From Entrophospora sp. SA101 (taxonomy: Eukaryota > Glomeromycota > Glomeromycetes > Entrophosporales > Entrophosporaceae): DNA of 48,639 nt. The stretch lies in NCBI GenBank assembly GCA_958430865.1, contig CAUDNR010003235.1, forward strand, positions 9,683 to 58,321. The letters are read 5' to 3'. The notes beneath the pieces were generated by a model. The model did no database searches. It was not told where the DNA came from and worked only from the letters and a program-made list of their open reading frames with translations. Within the stretch, counting starts at the first letter, position 1; each line of letters starts with the position of its first letter. Of this stretch, positions 11,762-23,292 are shown piece by piece. The position numbers were made by a program, and so were the translations under genes.

Positions 11762-12825
11762 TTATTCACCTTTGTTAAAATCAAGATTATTTTCATTACT
11801 TGTATAACTTTTTAACCTTTTATATTTGGCAATCTCTTCATCTAAAATTCTACTTGTATGGTATGCATCTGGATGTGATTTGTGTACTTGTTGTGAAACA
11901 CTACTACCACTACTAGTAATAGTACTATTATTACCACCACTACTAATACTACTACTGATATTATTACTATTATTATGAACTTCTTTTAATTTCTTAATAG
12001 TGAATTTCCAAAGTTCTCTGATAGTTGGTCTTTTTGATGGATCCACATCCCAACACCCCTGCATCATTTGCACATAATCATCAGGCATTTGAGGTAGTAT
12101 TGGTGGTCGTAAACCTGCACATATATTAAACATCAAGTGATGATTGTAAGCTCTATCATCAAATGGTGGGCGACCAGCAAATATTTCCCACATTAACATC
12201 CCAACACTATAGATATCAGATTCTTTTGTGTTTTTTTCACCTCTAAGTAGTTCAGGTGAAATATATGATACAATTCCATAGACTTTATTTGATGATTTTT
12301 CATCAACTGGTCCACATAATCCTAAATCTGTAATATAACAACCACCTCCATCTATTAATATATTACCACTATGTAAATCACAATGGATTAAATCTTTTTC
12401 ATGTATATCATCTAATGCATCACATAAATAATCAAAGATTATAATTCTGTCTTTTAATGTTAAATTAAAATGATTTTTTTTCAAATAACCCCTTAAATTT
12501 CCCTCTGGAGCATAATCTAAAACTATTGCATAATTTCCATTATCTGTGAATTTAGTTATACCATAACAAGGATTAATTAACCCCGATTTAATTTTACAAT
12601 AATTTATTGCCTGAAAATAATATAAAATCAATTAGTATTATTATATAATACAGCATTATTTATTTTTGATTTAAATAAAAATACCAACCTCATCAAAAAA
12701 AGCTTGTCCTGGATTACTTGAATCATTTAAACTTTTTAATACTATACCTTTCCCTCCATAATAATAACTAAATTCCTTTTTATTTTCATCATAATCAATT
12801 ATATACCCCCTTGTCCAAGTAGCAC
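11762..12825 (-). pseudogene. 5'-truncated TKL kinase, tandem copy 3
   Basis: Exon 2 (12610-11762) is open and full length, with 282 codons matching copy 2. It keeps LIHCDLHSGN, TDLGLC and DIYSVGMLMWEIFAG; APE is changed to SPE. Upstream of the conserved intron, exon 1 survives only from 12689 to about 12825, encoding SATWTRG...GIVLKSLNDSSNPGQAFFDE. Homology then stops abruptly, removing the start codon, the Cys-rich region and the glycine-rich loop. No replacement start or ATP-loop is seen upstream. An ORF starting inside the intron would encode only a kinase lacking most of the N-lobe. Truncation at the edge of the array is the likely cause. The tail has a longer Ser/Asn/Gly stretch than copy 2. 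Confidence 0.75.
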
Positions 12826-15132
12826 TAATTCACTTATTTATTCATCTGTTTATTTATTCATAATTCTTTATTTACACAATTCTTTATATTATTTCCTTTT
12901 GCAAAGAATTGATTGAACAAACAATTACTCTTTCTGAGCATGGTGGAAGTTTGATTTTATTGGATATAAAATGTGACAATGCAGATCATCATCTATACTT
13001 AAGTTCATTTTTTGAATTTCATGACTAAATTTTTTTATTGTAAAGAACTTTTAAATCAGTATATGTTGTAGAAAATATTCTATAAAAAAATTTTTGTCAG
13101 ACGAAATTTACTTCTTAAGCAGATAACAAAATTTGGAATTTTTAAATGTTAAGGCTCTGCCAATTTTTATTAAGAAAAAAACTAGCCGACAAGTTTTGAA
13201 GCTTGAGTCATGAACAATAAAACTCATCGGTTAATTTTTTAAAATGGTATAAAAATTTTTTGTTTTTAGTATTACGAAGTTGACAATTGTTGCTATAATA
13301 ATAATAAGCAATTAATTGATTATATACGATCTGCCTTTCATCTCAAAGGAGCCAACAAACAGCTAGAGCTATTTTGCGTGGATTCAAAGTAAAATCCAAT
13401 AGTAAATATTTCTTAATAAATAAACGAGTTTAATGGGCCAATGCGCGCAATTTAATCCCAAAGTTTTTATTATTAATAATTCATAAGTCACATTCAAAAT
13501 ACCATTAAATCGGTCTCTAACCAGTCCAAAGATCGAGCGTCCTTTGTTCTCCAAAACAAGATCAGTCTTTGAAACTGAGTAATCCTAATTATTAGCTTAC
13601 CAGAAAAACCTCAGGGGTGACCAATTCAAAAAAAAAAAATAACAAGTTAAAGACACCCCGAAACTATATAGATAACTTACTGCTTGCAGTTGGGTCAATT
13701 CTTATTTATATATAATAAAAACGAAAAATTACCAGATTTTTACTAATCAGTGTGAGTCAGTCAACCATGATTTTTTTATGAATTTTTCGGGGTCTGCTAA
13801 TTGCTGAAACTAAAGAAATTATCAAGTCATGCAGCACAAAAAAATAAAGAGATTACTATACATCCTAAATAGTATTATTTACAAAGAACAATCCATTTCT
13901 TTGGTGGGTTTGCACTTTAATTGGTTTACATATGCAGTGACGGTATTAAATGCCATATATTTAACATTCCTATTGACTTTTCTTTTTTATAACAACAAGT
14001 ATTGCTTTATTAATGGCTGGTGCTTTAATTTTTTTGGCAAAAAGTTTTTTTTTTATTTGTAATAATCTTTACATCATTTGTTAGCTTTTTTTCACTGTTT
14101 TGATTGGAGCACTTATAAAATAGTTGTGTTAATTTGATTAATTTGGAAAAGTATCACAAAAAATTAAATGAATCGATACAAAATAAATAGAGAGAGTGAT
14201 AAGGAAATGAGCGGATGTGTGGATGAAAGGATGATGAAGACAAAAAAGAAGCACAAGGTTAGTTAACATTGCAAACTGCATATCAAGTGTTCTCCCAAAT
14301 GGATAAACAGATGAACAAAATGAAATGGATGGAAAATGATTTTGCACAATTGTCATAAAATATTTACCAGTATGTATGTTATGGCTTGACTAATACCTTT
14401 TCTAGATATCAAACTTGCACTTCCTCTTTGCCAACCCCAATTCTCGCTTAGTATCTTCAATGTTAAACATCTGCGAGTAGATGAAAGTTAGTAGTAAGTA
14501 ATGTTCAGAATTTTATTATTGTTGTATAATTTTGACCAATGGCATGCTAGTTACTAGTACTATATAATAAATTTAATATTAATTGTTGCAGCATACCAAC
14601 CCAATTTGATCTATAAGTCTTTTTTCCAAAGGAAAATTTTTTTGAGCAGGTAATAAGTAATATTACATTAATACTAACAATTTAATAACAGTAAGAAATA
14701 ATATACTAATAGTAATTAATAAATAAGTAATACATAACATAATAAGCAACATCAAAATTTCTTTCTTACTATTTACTATGAATTCCGACAAAGTGCAACA
14801 TTGTCATTATGATTTAGAATTATCAACATTGATTTATCAACATGTAAAATCATGTATTATTTCTCAGTTTCTATATACAAAAAAAATTAAGCAAAGAAAT
14901 AAAATATCAAACTTTATTAATGGTAAATAATAGTTATATTAAATAAATTAATAAATAATCTTCTTAACAATAAATGATTTTATATTTTATATTTTGTTTG
15001 GTAGATGTTGTGTCTGTATGTTTAGGAATTCGGTAAATATACTTATATATATATTAATATATATATACACAACTATATATTTAATCGATCCTGTCACCTT
15101 TCCCATTTAGTTGTGCACATTTGGTTGATATA
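12826..15132. other. Gene-poor stretch at the array edge
   Basis: No confident gene is seen. A short open segment at about 12900-13030 (LIEQTITLSEHGGSLILLDIK) and a minus-strand piece near 14470 (MFNIEDTKRELGLAKRK) could be scraps of unknown genes, but neither has splice or family support. The remainder is AT-rich. 15099-15132 may hold a 3' splice site (catttag) and extra N-terminal codons of the following gene. Confidence 0.45.
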
Positions 15133-16147
15133 ATGTTTTTAACACATCAAGAAACTTTAACATTTTTAACATCTTTAAGACAAATAAAAGTAAGTTCTCT
15201 TCTTTTTCTTATATATATCCTAAATAACAGTCATTAATTAATAGTAACTTTTTAGGGTGATTTATTGTTACATATATTTGCTTTACAATTTTCAAACACT
15301 CACACATTTATTTGCAATAAATACTTGATTGCAAAAAAATTTGAAGAAATTGATTATTTTAATAACAATAATAATAACAATAGCCAAATTAAAGATATTT
15401 TTTTTGTTAACGTTTCATCTAAAAATGATAAGCCAACACAGGTATAATTTTTTTAACGATAAAAAAAATTGGAAAGCGGAACAATTGATGACCCTTTTCC
15501 AAATTTTCTCATTTTTGTCTCAGGTAAACCCAACCAATTCATTTATAAACTTCCTAATGACAAAAATACAACCTTACCTTCGATTACAACAACAACAAAA
15601 TCAGCTGCACGATAATGATGTTAATGGCGAAGGATTTGTGCTATATTTATCAAAAACCCCATCTTGCATTATAACGTTTACTGGTTGGATACTTGAATAT
15701 CCCGTAATTTATGCATTGGATTTTGGTTTCATTGTTAATGAGAATGAGGATGAAAACGTTGAGAATAACGTGGACAAGAAAAATAATTTAGGAAATCAAG
15801 GATTAATTTTATTTCAATTATTTTTAAAATACAATCAGAACATTCCGGGTTTCGGTAGAGAAGAAAGTTCCAGGTATATATATATGTGAGAAAAGATAAA
15901 CCTTTTTTTTATTAATCAAACATCACTAATTTTAAAAATGAATATTAGACACTTGTTGTTAAGTTTCACACTTCCACAAGATTTAGCATTACTTTCAACC
16001 ACCACTACCACCACCATAATTACAAACAAAATTGAAGATAATCTGAAGAGTTTATTTAAGTCAAGATTAGATTTACAAAAATTTTGGGATAATCAATATT
16101 TAATTGTCGAAATTTCGAATGTTTGTTTACCTTTTGTTGCTCTATAA
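15133..16147 (+). CDS. C1orf74/UPF0739 (DUF4504)-like protein
   Basis: Four exons, 15133-15189, 15256-15441, 15524-15873 and 15949-16147, join in consistent phase (0, 0, 2) through GT-AG introns to give about 263 residues. That is close to the length of the animal C1orf74 protein. The best landmark is TFTGWILEYPVIYALD, which resembles the family's conserved TLTGW.LGYPV.Y block. The end, with SFTLPQDL and a C-terminal VCLPFVAL, also fits the family's C-terminus. There is no known biochemical role. No signal peptide or membrane span stands out. An Asn-rich insert lies in exon 2. The true start could lie further upstream: an open frame CAHLVDI precedes the chosen ATG after a possible acceptor. 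Family assignment is from motif recall only. Confidence 0.55.
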
Positions 16148-17685
16148 AAAAAAATAACATTATGTTATTTTTACCCATTTATATTTTGTTTATTATTCAA
16201 ATAATATAGTGTTCGCTAAACAACTTTCTCTTCCCCTAATAACAAATTTAATATTAAGAATTTATTTGCCTATTCTTATTATTAATTACTCTGGTAAAAA
16301 AATATAGATGTTATCCCAGTAATAATATGAATGTGGATTTTTTTGAATTATAGGGATATTAATAAAATTGTAGAATTTAGACAAGTAAAAAGTGCATTTT
16401 TGTATTTAGATAAAAAAATTATTATTATGGGCGAGATATTGTCAACTATTATTTTAATATCGTTTTTCACAAATAAGAATTAATAAAAGTGAGTTTCATT
16501 TATATAAATAGATAATACTTACAAGTTCGAGTCAAATATTTTTAATTTGTAATATAATATAATAATAATAATAACATTGAGCAAAGGCCGATCCGAATAT
16601 TTGAATTTGAGCATTTAAATAAATTAATCAATGAAAATTCTTTTAAATCGGGCGGTTTAAGTGGTTACTAAATTCAAATTACACAATAAAAGTTATATTT
16701 TTATTAAACAACTTTATATTTGCCTTATTCCCAGGCCTGGAAGATTCCAAAAAAAAAATATCCAGGTTCAGCGTTTAAAAATTGGAATATTCATACTAAT
16801 TCCATATTTTTTATTTTTTCAAAATTAGAAACCGGTTTGATTCGCTCAATTCAGTTCGTTCAGAACTAGTATACGAAACTATTGATATTGAGTGATTTGA
16901 CATTGCTTTTGAAAAATTTGGATATCCTACAGCTAAAACTTGAATATTTTTGCTACACTAAAAATAATTGACATTAATTTATAAAGCAAATGCCAAATCC
17001 ATTATGTCTAGTTATCAAATCGTATCTTCGAATTATTTTTTAATCATTCAATTAATATTTTTATTATTGGAATCAGCCATTACTACCTTGACCAAATTTT
17101 TGCTTTAATTTCATGAAATTTTAAATCAGTAGTAAGTTTTACATAGTTGTATGTAATGGTGATAATCCAACAATTTAAAATTTAGTTAATGTTGTTGTTG
17201 TTAAGAAATCTTTATCTTCTATTGATAAACATTTCGAGTACTTCCTTCAAAATAGAATGGATCTCTTCACAAAATTTGGATATTAATGTTGTGTAATTCT
17301 TTGTTGAATAGAAGATATGAATATAGCCTTTTTTGACATGATTTGATATTTCGCTTGAAAGATCAGGTGCCAAAGTTGGAATGAAATCTATGAATTTGCC
17401 AAATGTAAAATTAATTAGCCAATCAAAAGGAATTTCACACACAAACGAAACGCCCTTGTCACGTATTTATTTGATAACAACAATTAAAAAATTATATAAT
17501 ACAAAAAAAATATATGTGTGTGAATAATTTTTTACCAAGTTCTTATTTTGAATTAGGCGCTTGACGTTATTAATTAACTAATTATATATTTCTAAAATAG
17601 AATATTAATATTAATAAATTATAATGGTATAAATAAATTTCTTCAATCTATAAAATTAATAAATTTACAAATTTGAAAAATTAAA
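16148..17685. other. Intergenic, AT-rich, with one small unexplained ORF
   Basis: There is no recognised gene. On the minus strand 17212-17442 is open (CEIPFDWLINFTFGKFIDF...), with no family signature, no ATG at the start and a stop shortly upstream. It could be a terminal exon of an unseen gene or a chance frame. The rest is AT-rich with short simple repeats. Confidence 0.4.
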
Positions 17686-19201
17686 TTAAACTAAATTTGA
17701 TGTTCTTTTTGGACTCCAAATTGCACGTTGACTATCCATCGACGGACTATATTGCATTTTAGAAACCATTTGTTCTGCTTCTTGTTCACGGCGTACAAAA
17801 GGTGGATCAGCATCCTGATTAACCATTCGATAAGAATGTAACTTCTCAACTCTTTTAAATACACTATTCATAAACATATCCTTCTCTTTTGCTGGTGTTA
17901 GATGAAAACGTTGAGAAGCGTACATAGAATTTGTTGCTGATTTAGCAAATTCATCGGTTAATCTTGTTAAATCTTTGATAAAAAGTTGTTCAGGTGGATG
18001 CCAATCCTAATTGTTCGTTTGTAAAAAAAAATATATATATTTAAAAGTAGGAAAAAATTTGATATTTCTAAAATTAATTAATTACTTGATTTGTCATCCG
18101 ATTCTTTCCAAGTTTTTCAACAATCCCGTCTAATTTTGCAATTTCAAAATTTTTTATTTGCCGTGAATTAAGTTCCACACGTTGATCCAAAAAACTCCTT
18201 TCAGATGATTTAATAATCTGTTCAATCAACTTATTTAAAGTTTGATGTTTTAAATTCGAAGAAGATTCTGCACGTTGTTCTTCATATCGACCTCTAGATA
18301 ATTTTTGTATGGTTGTTGATATAGCTGCTGCCATGATTTCTTTTTTCTGACGACTGTTGAGTTCAACCCTTTGATTATCAAGTTGTGGTGCAACGGTATA
18401 AACTCTTTGTATTGCAGAAATAACATATTCCAAATCACGCTGAGCCTTTTCATTGCCAATTAGATTTGAATTCAACAGTACAGATGACGAATATTTAGGG
18501 AGATCATTTTTTGTAGATAAATTCTTTTCATCGTAGTTATATGAATATCTAGGTGGCGGGTCGTTCATTGATTGTTCATAACACAATCTCGCAACAACAT
18601 CTGTTAAACAATCAAGATCATTCCATATTTCATCAGTAACATCTATTTGTGTAGTTAAATCTTGTTGCAGGTCACTTAAGGTTGCATTTTCTTTTCTCAA
18701 TGTATTGTAAATTCCATCATCACCTTCTACGTTTTGAATAATTTGTTCGAAAGATGGAATATTTGAAGTTTGTAAATTCAATGATTCGTCATTTGTTGTT
18801 ACATTTGAATTAGCAGCAGCATCAACATTAGTATCATTATTTATATCAGAATGTTCTTGTTCAAAAGCCTCAGCTAATGGAGTATTGGGTTTCTCAGATG
18901 CAAAATCGATGCCTGTAAAACTTTCATTTGACAATAAATCCAAAATATGATAATCGTTACTTTCAAATTCTAAATGTGGTAGTGTTGGTGGAGTAATACT
19001 TGTACTAATTCCAATATCTTCTGTTCGATTTATTATTCTATCTATGCTTGCTGGCATAGTAGACCTCTAATGATAATAAATTTGGACAAATAAGTAATAA
19101 TTTTTATTTTATTTTTTTCTAATTTATTATTTACTGATTTGAATCTCATTTACCCTTTTTACTTTTGAACGTCCTTTCAAAGGTTTTTCTAGTGTAGCCA
19201 T
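17686..19201 (-). CDS. Unrecognised protein with ~32-residue helical repeats
   Basis: Three exons: 19201-19154, 19066-18086 and 18006-17686. They are joined in phase 0 (AAAAGG|GTAAAT ... ATTAG|AGG; AATCAA|GTAATT ... AATTAG|GAT), giving about 449 residues. The first exon is short and basic (LKGRSKVKR), so the start at 19201 is likely but not certain; an in-frame ATG at 19057 is the alternative. The middle is acidic and Ser/Asn-rich. From about residue 248 to the end, a unit of about 32 residues recurs, each starting QR or QD and alternating in type: QRVELNSRQ (about 248), QRAESSSN (280), QRVELNSRQ (311), QDWHPPEQ (344), QRFHLTPAKE (376), QDADPPF (408). Units are predicted helical with KL near position 23. 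No known family was recognised. Confidence 0.65.
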
Positions 19202-19936
19202 TGTTAAATCGAAAGAGTTATACAATAATGTAATAATAAATTGCTTTAAAAAAAAGTAGCAAGCTTTAAAAATGAATGAATGAAAAAATAATATATGAAT
19301 GAAAATTTTATATAAACACAAATTAAAATACAGTTGCACGAAATCTTAACATCACATCAAATACAAAAATAGTAAAACTAGCATAACATAAGGATCAATT
19401 TTACTCTGACGTTGTTGGTTGCTCCTTAAAATCTAAAATGTTTCAGCCTCTGGCACTTTCACCAAAACTCGGCCTTGTTAACTAATGAAGTATATTTCCC
19501 TTTCGTTCAAATGATTCATTCAAGCATTGGGCGATTTTTTATAATAATAATAAAAATTTTTTTTAAAAAGAAAACAATAAATAGATTTAATTTAAATTTA
19601 TTTTTTTTATTATATATATAAAGTTTAAATATCATTTAGATTATGAAAACATACAATTCAAGATGATTCAATACTGGTTAGAGCATTGGAGAAATTACCA
19701 CCTTATAAAAAGCCTAAACCTAAAGATATAATTCATCAAAAACATATCAGTATTCATTGTTTGCTTTAGAAGCTAAACGGAGATATAATATATATATATA
19801 AAATAATTAATAGAATTATATTATTATACAATGCCCATAATTGTACAGTATATCCATCAATACTTGGAAGAAAAATTGATCCTCACATTTTCAATCCAGA
19901 ATAATAATAATAATTACACACCACTACCACTTAATG

Positions 19937-20110
19937 TTACTTGCCAAAACCTCTTAATGACTGCTGAAACTCTGCTGAAACTCGGATAAACAAATTAGTA
20001 TGTATCTTGCTGAAACCCCCAAATGTGAAACTTTGCTGAAACTCTAATAAACAATTAGTGTGTAACCTGCTAAAATTCTGCTGATTGATTTCTGGAGAAG
20101 TTTCAGCAAG
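19937..20110. repeat. Degenerate tgctgaaact repeat cluster
   Basis: The decamer tgctgaaact or a close variant recurs at least four times within 170 bp. Two larger related blocks, aaactcggataaacaaattagt and aaactctaataaacaattagt, suggest an imperfect duplication of about 60-70 bp. It ends in gaagtttcagcaag, an inverse of the motif, so the cluster may be the remains of an inverted-repeat element. Confidence 0.45.
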
Positions 20111-20574
20111 CACCATACTACCACCACCACCTAATCCAACATCTTCTTCCTTAACATTATCTTCTGCTAATGATTTCAATTGTATTGAATCCAATAATTG
20201 GATGGAAAAAATACTAATCATAGTTATGATAGTATTTCAACTATTTTTCATTGATATAAATAATTATTTAATGAATAAAGCTTTATTGATTGAAGATGTT
20301 GAGAAACCATCAGAATTAGTACATAGACTACATGGTTTAGGAATTATTAGACCATTAATGTATGGTATATATCTTTCATTTGATAAATGTTCCTATTTTT
20401 AACTTTGTCTTTTTATTTTTTAAAATTATAATAGTTATCATTATGTAAATAAATCTCTGGTGATCCCATCAATAACAAGCATAGAAAAAGATGGACAAAG
20501 CATACTATTTTGTATATTTTAAGTGGCCTTTTTATGAAAAATTACAAGGTTGTGGGAAATGTGAGTATAGGGAC

Positions 20575-20784
20575 ATTCAGTATGGTATAACTCTTGCAAA
20601 ACGTATGGTAAGGTATTGTATAAGTGTAATAAAATGGTTGTATACCAATGCTTAAATCTAACATATTTCCCTTCACACCCACCAAAAAAGGATTTAGAAT
20701 AAAATTTTGTGTGACTTGGTATGGAAAAATATGGGCTATACCATACCATACCATACGTTCTGCAAGAGTTATACCATACTGAAT
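20575..20784. mobile_element. MITE-like element with ~40-bp terminal inverted repeats
   Basis: The left arm at 20575-20615 begins attcagtatggtataactc. The right arm at about 20744-20784 is its inverse complement, ending gagttataccatactgaat. I count about two mismatches over 40 bp. Weaker complementarity continues outward (tataggga versus gataggga), so the true termini may lie beyond these coordinates. The 130-bp interior has no coding capacity. The target duplication is not resolved. Confidence 0.6.
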
Positions 20785-21212
20785 CTCTCCCTATCGGGGA
20801 AATGTTGCAACAAAATCTGACAAAGTGAAACACCACACAATTGTATTACAATCATGATTAATTTGTATCAGATCTACTATAGAACCCAAAAATTACAGCA
20901 TAATTAGAAGCGTTTTGAAGAAAGAACAAGGTGAAAAAATCTTCAAAATAAATGACACTCAGACACTTGAAATTATTTAAAAAAGAAAAGATTACCTATG
21001 AAAATTAATTTATTAATTGAAAAGTTTGCCATTTAAGAAACAAGAAAAAATAAGGCAGAATTCAACAACTTATTTTGGAAAGTGATTTTATAATATTATT
21101 AATTATGAAGAGGGAGAAGATTAGGATTGCAAAGTATTATAAATGAATTTTATAAAAAAACACTGACAGTTGAGGATTATGTTAACCATGAGTGCAATCA
21201 TGAACTGAAACA

Positions 21213-21380
21213 ATGCATTCATTAGAAGAAATTGTTGCTATTTTGAATAAAGAGAAAGAAGGGGGAAGAGAGAACACTATTTTCATTAACGCTCAAGATG
21301 CACTACAAAGTTACGAAAACCTTCTTATTTATATACAACAAGAAGAACAAGAGTTATATTGGAGGGCATATGTTAGATAG
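21213..21380 (+). pseudogene. Possible Tigger/pogo transposase C-terminal scrap
   Basis: The frame reads LEEIVAILNKEKEGGRENT followed by NAQDALQSYENLLIYIQQEE and a stop. The arrangement of an acidic, low-complexity linker followed by an ALxxxxxLxxYxQQ helix resembles the extreme C-terminus of DDE transposases of the Tigger/pogo group, which are common in these fungi. No DDE core is visible upstream, so at best this is a remnant. The similarity is weak. Confidence 0.3.
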
Positions 21381-21689
21381 TTTATAAAAATTAAAAAAAA
21401 AGAAACAAAACAAATCGGATTCTAAAAATTATTGTGAATTAAATTATATACATGATTTTTCACATGATTTTATATTAATATCAATTTATATTGTAGTGAC
21501 AACCCCGTTATTATTATACTAACATTTTAGCCTGTTCCACGAGTGCCATTATAATGGGAACAACTTGTATTGATTTATGAATGATATCTTTTAATAAGAA
21601 CATTCTGATGCATTCTTTCCTAGATTAATATGAAATAAAATATAATAATAATTTTATTCTTTGAATTCATATAATTCATTAATTCAATT

Positions 21690-22140
21690 ATATAGTGTCA
21701 CCGATTAAATTTGGGAGAGCGTATTTTAATTGGTGATAACAATTATTTTTGTGTGTATCAGGGGATCAACGAATTGATTTTGGTATTAGTATTAGCGAAT
21801 AATTTTGGTTAAAGAAGATAAAAGTTTTAAATAAAATATTTATATTTTATTTATTTAGTTTTATTTAGTCGAAACTAATTAACTTATTACCAAGTCGCTT
21901 TTACATTAGGTCGAAATCAAGTTCTTTATATACATGTTCATTTACATATTAGCCCGAATTGCGCGAATCCGCTCAATTGTGCGTTTTCGCTCACTTTATA
22001 CCTGTGCGAATCCGCACGTTTTGAGCGAATCCGCCTGTTCCGGGAGAATCGTCATTAATCTCTACTAAATAAAGTTAAATAAATATGAATGTGTTACGGA
22101 TTGATTAATAATAAATGAATATACGGAACGTAACACGAAT
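21690..22140. repeat. Inverted and tandem motifs suggestive of a TE end
   Basis: Three signals cluster here. tgtcaccgatt at about 21696 is partly mirrored by aattggtgata about 30 bp on. The motif gcgaatccgc recurs three times at 21963-22033 with related tgcg/cgca units, one of which forms a gtgcg-aatc-cgcac hairpin. gtgttacgg at about 22091 is mirrored by cgtaacac at about 22128. The locally higher GC content contrasts with the surroundings. This may be an LTR or TIR element remnant. No coding sequence is seen. Confidence 0.35.
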
Positions 22141-23032
22141 TCAGATGATAATAATACTTTTAATAATTACTTCCTCTTGCATTTACTCCTATCATTAACA
22201 ATTATATGAATGAAAATAAGATTTACATTCTTCGTGATTACAAACATAATCATAGCACTACTGGATCAAACCTCGTTATATAATTTTGAAAATTTCTTCT
22301 TTCTCAAGCATCAATGTGGCTAGCTATATATTGAATGTGGTATTTTTTAATGTACTTATAGTGTCCCTTCCTATTGGGGTAAACATCAAAGATTCCATGT
22401 CAGGGTTTCCAAATAAGACCAGAAGTTTGACATTGTTCAATTCAACAAAACTCACAATCAGTATACTGTAGTTTGTGTCTGTTGGCTTTTTACTTGATAA
22501 TTTAGGTATAATTTTTATTGTATTTAAATTATTCAGATACATGTATTAAATTTCAAGGTTTTTAATATTAATAAATTATTTATATATTATATAAATTATA
22601 TAATATATTGATAATACATCACTTCATTTTGTCAATACTATAAAAAAATGAAACCATTGATTTGAAAAGGTAAGAGACAAACAGTACTGGAGTTATGTAT
22701 GTATGATAACAATGATTATTAAAAATTACATTTATTTTTTTGTCAAAAATTATTATTTTTTATTTAGTATGCATATTATGACATCTGAATTTCAAAATGA
22801 AAAAATAAAATCCAAAAAAGTTATTATATAATATCATTACTCAAGACATTTAAACTATAGTAGCTAGATAAATAAAAATAAATAAATAATACATAATAAG
22901 TGACAGGATTTGACTTATTCAAGTAATCCATCTGGTATAGCTAAATCTATTTGTTTAGAATCTACAAAATATTTATCACAAGAGTGGATATTAATAAATA
23001 TTGTTAATTTAATAAAAATGAAAATAGTCAAT

Positions 23033-23042
23033 NNNNNNNNNN
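23033..23042. other. Assembly gap of 10 Ns
   Basis: Ten consecutive n characters mark a scaffold gap of probably arbitrary length. Any feature crossing it cannot be reconstructed. Confidence 0.99.
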
Positions 23043-23086
23043 TAGTTTTTGTCATGTCACTTTATTCAATTATTTGTGATGATCTG

Positions 23087-23120
23087 CAGGTGTCCCTATA
23101 CTTTTGTCCAGGTAGTGTAT
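23087..23120. mobile_element. Single Tc1/mariner-like terminal inverted repeat
   Basis: Read on the minus strand, the sequence is tacactacctggacaaaagt followed by atagggacacctg. This is the classic Tc1/mariner end type (ta-cactacc-ggacaaaagtat-gggacac). Only this end is seen; the partner may have been lost at the N gap 45 bp away or by decay. Confidence 0.45.
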
Positions 23121-23292
23121 ATCGATACAAACAAAAAATAGCACCTCTGGTTAATTATTAACACATCTTTTTAGGAAAACTGCATTTTGTTATCTTGGAC
23201 TCTGTCAAAAAATAGGTTGTTTTTCCAAGGAAGAAAAAAAACAATTCACATCAATAAAAAAAACTGTATATTTATATTATGTATATGTATAC

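Larger units (their letters stand above)
19202..23292. other. Gene and transposon debris
   Basis: No intact gene is seen over 4 kb. Open scraps include SILVRALEKLPPYKKPKPKD at about 19670, EDVEKPSELVHRLHGLGII with a following GTATAT donor at about 20295-20362 (+), a minus-strand piece at 22324-22542, and SSNPSGIAKSICLESTKYL at about 22920-22980 (+) just before the N gap. None was recognised. Separate entries cover a TIR element, a transposase-like scrap and repeats within this region. Confidence 0.45.

Noticed and set aside
20519..20836. Minus-strand frames with YHTF/SYTI-type repeats
   Set aside because: They are translations of the inverted repeats of the MITE-like element at 20575-20784.
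22910..23161. Frame running through the N gap
   Set aside because: The frame includes unknown bases and joins a gene scrap to a mariner TIR, so it is not a real protein.
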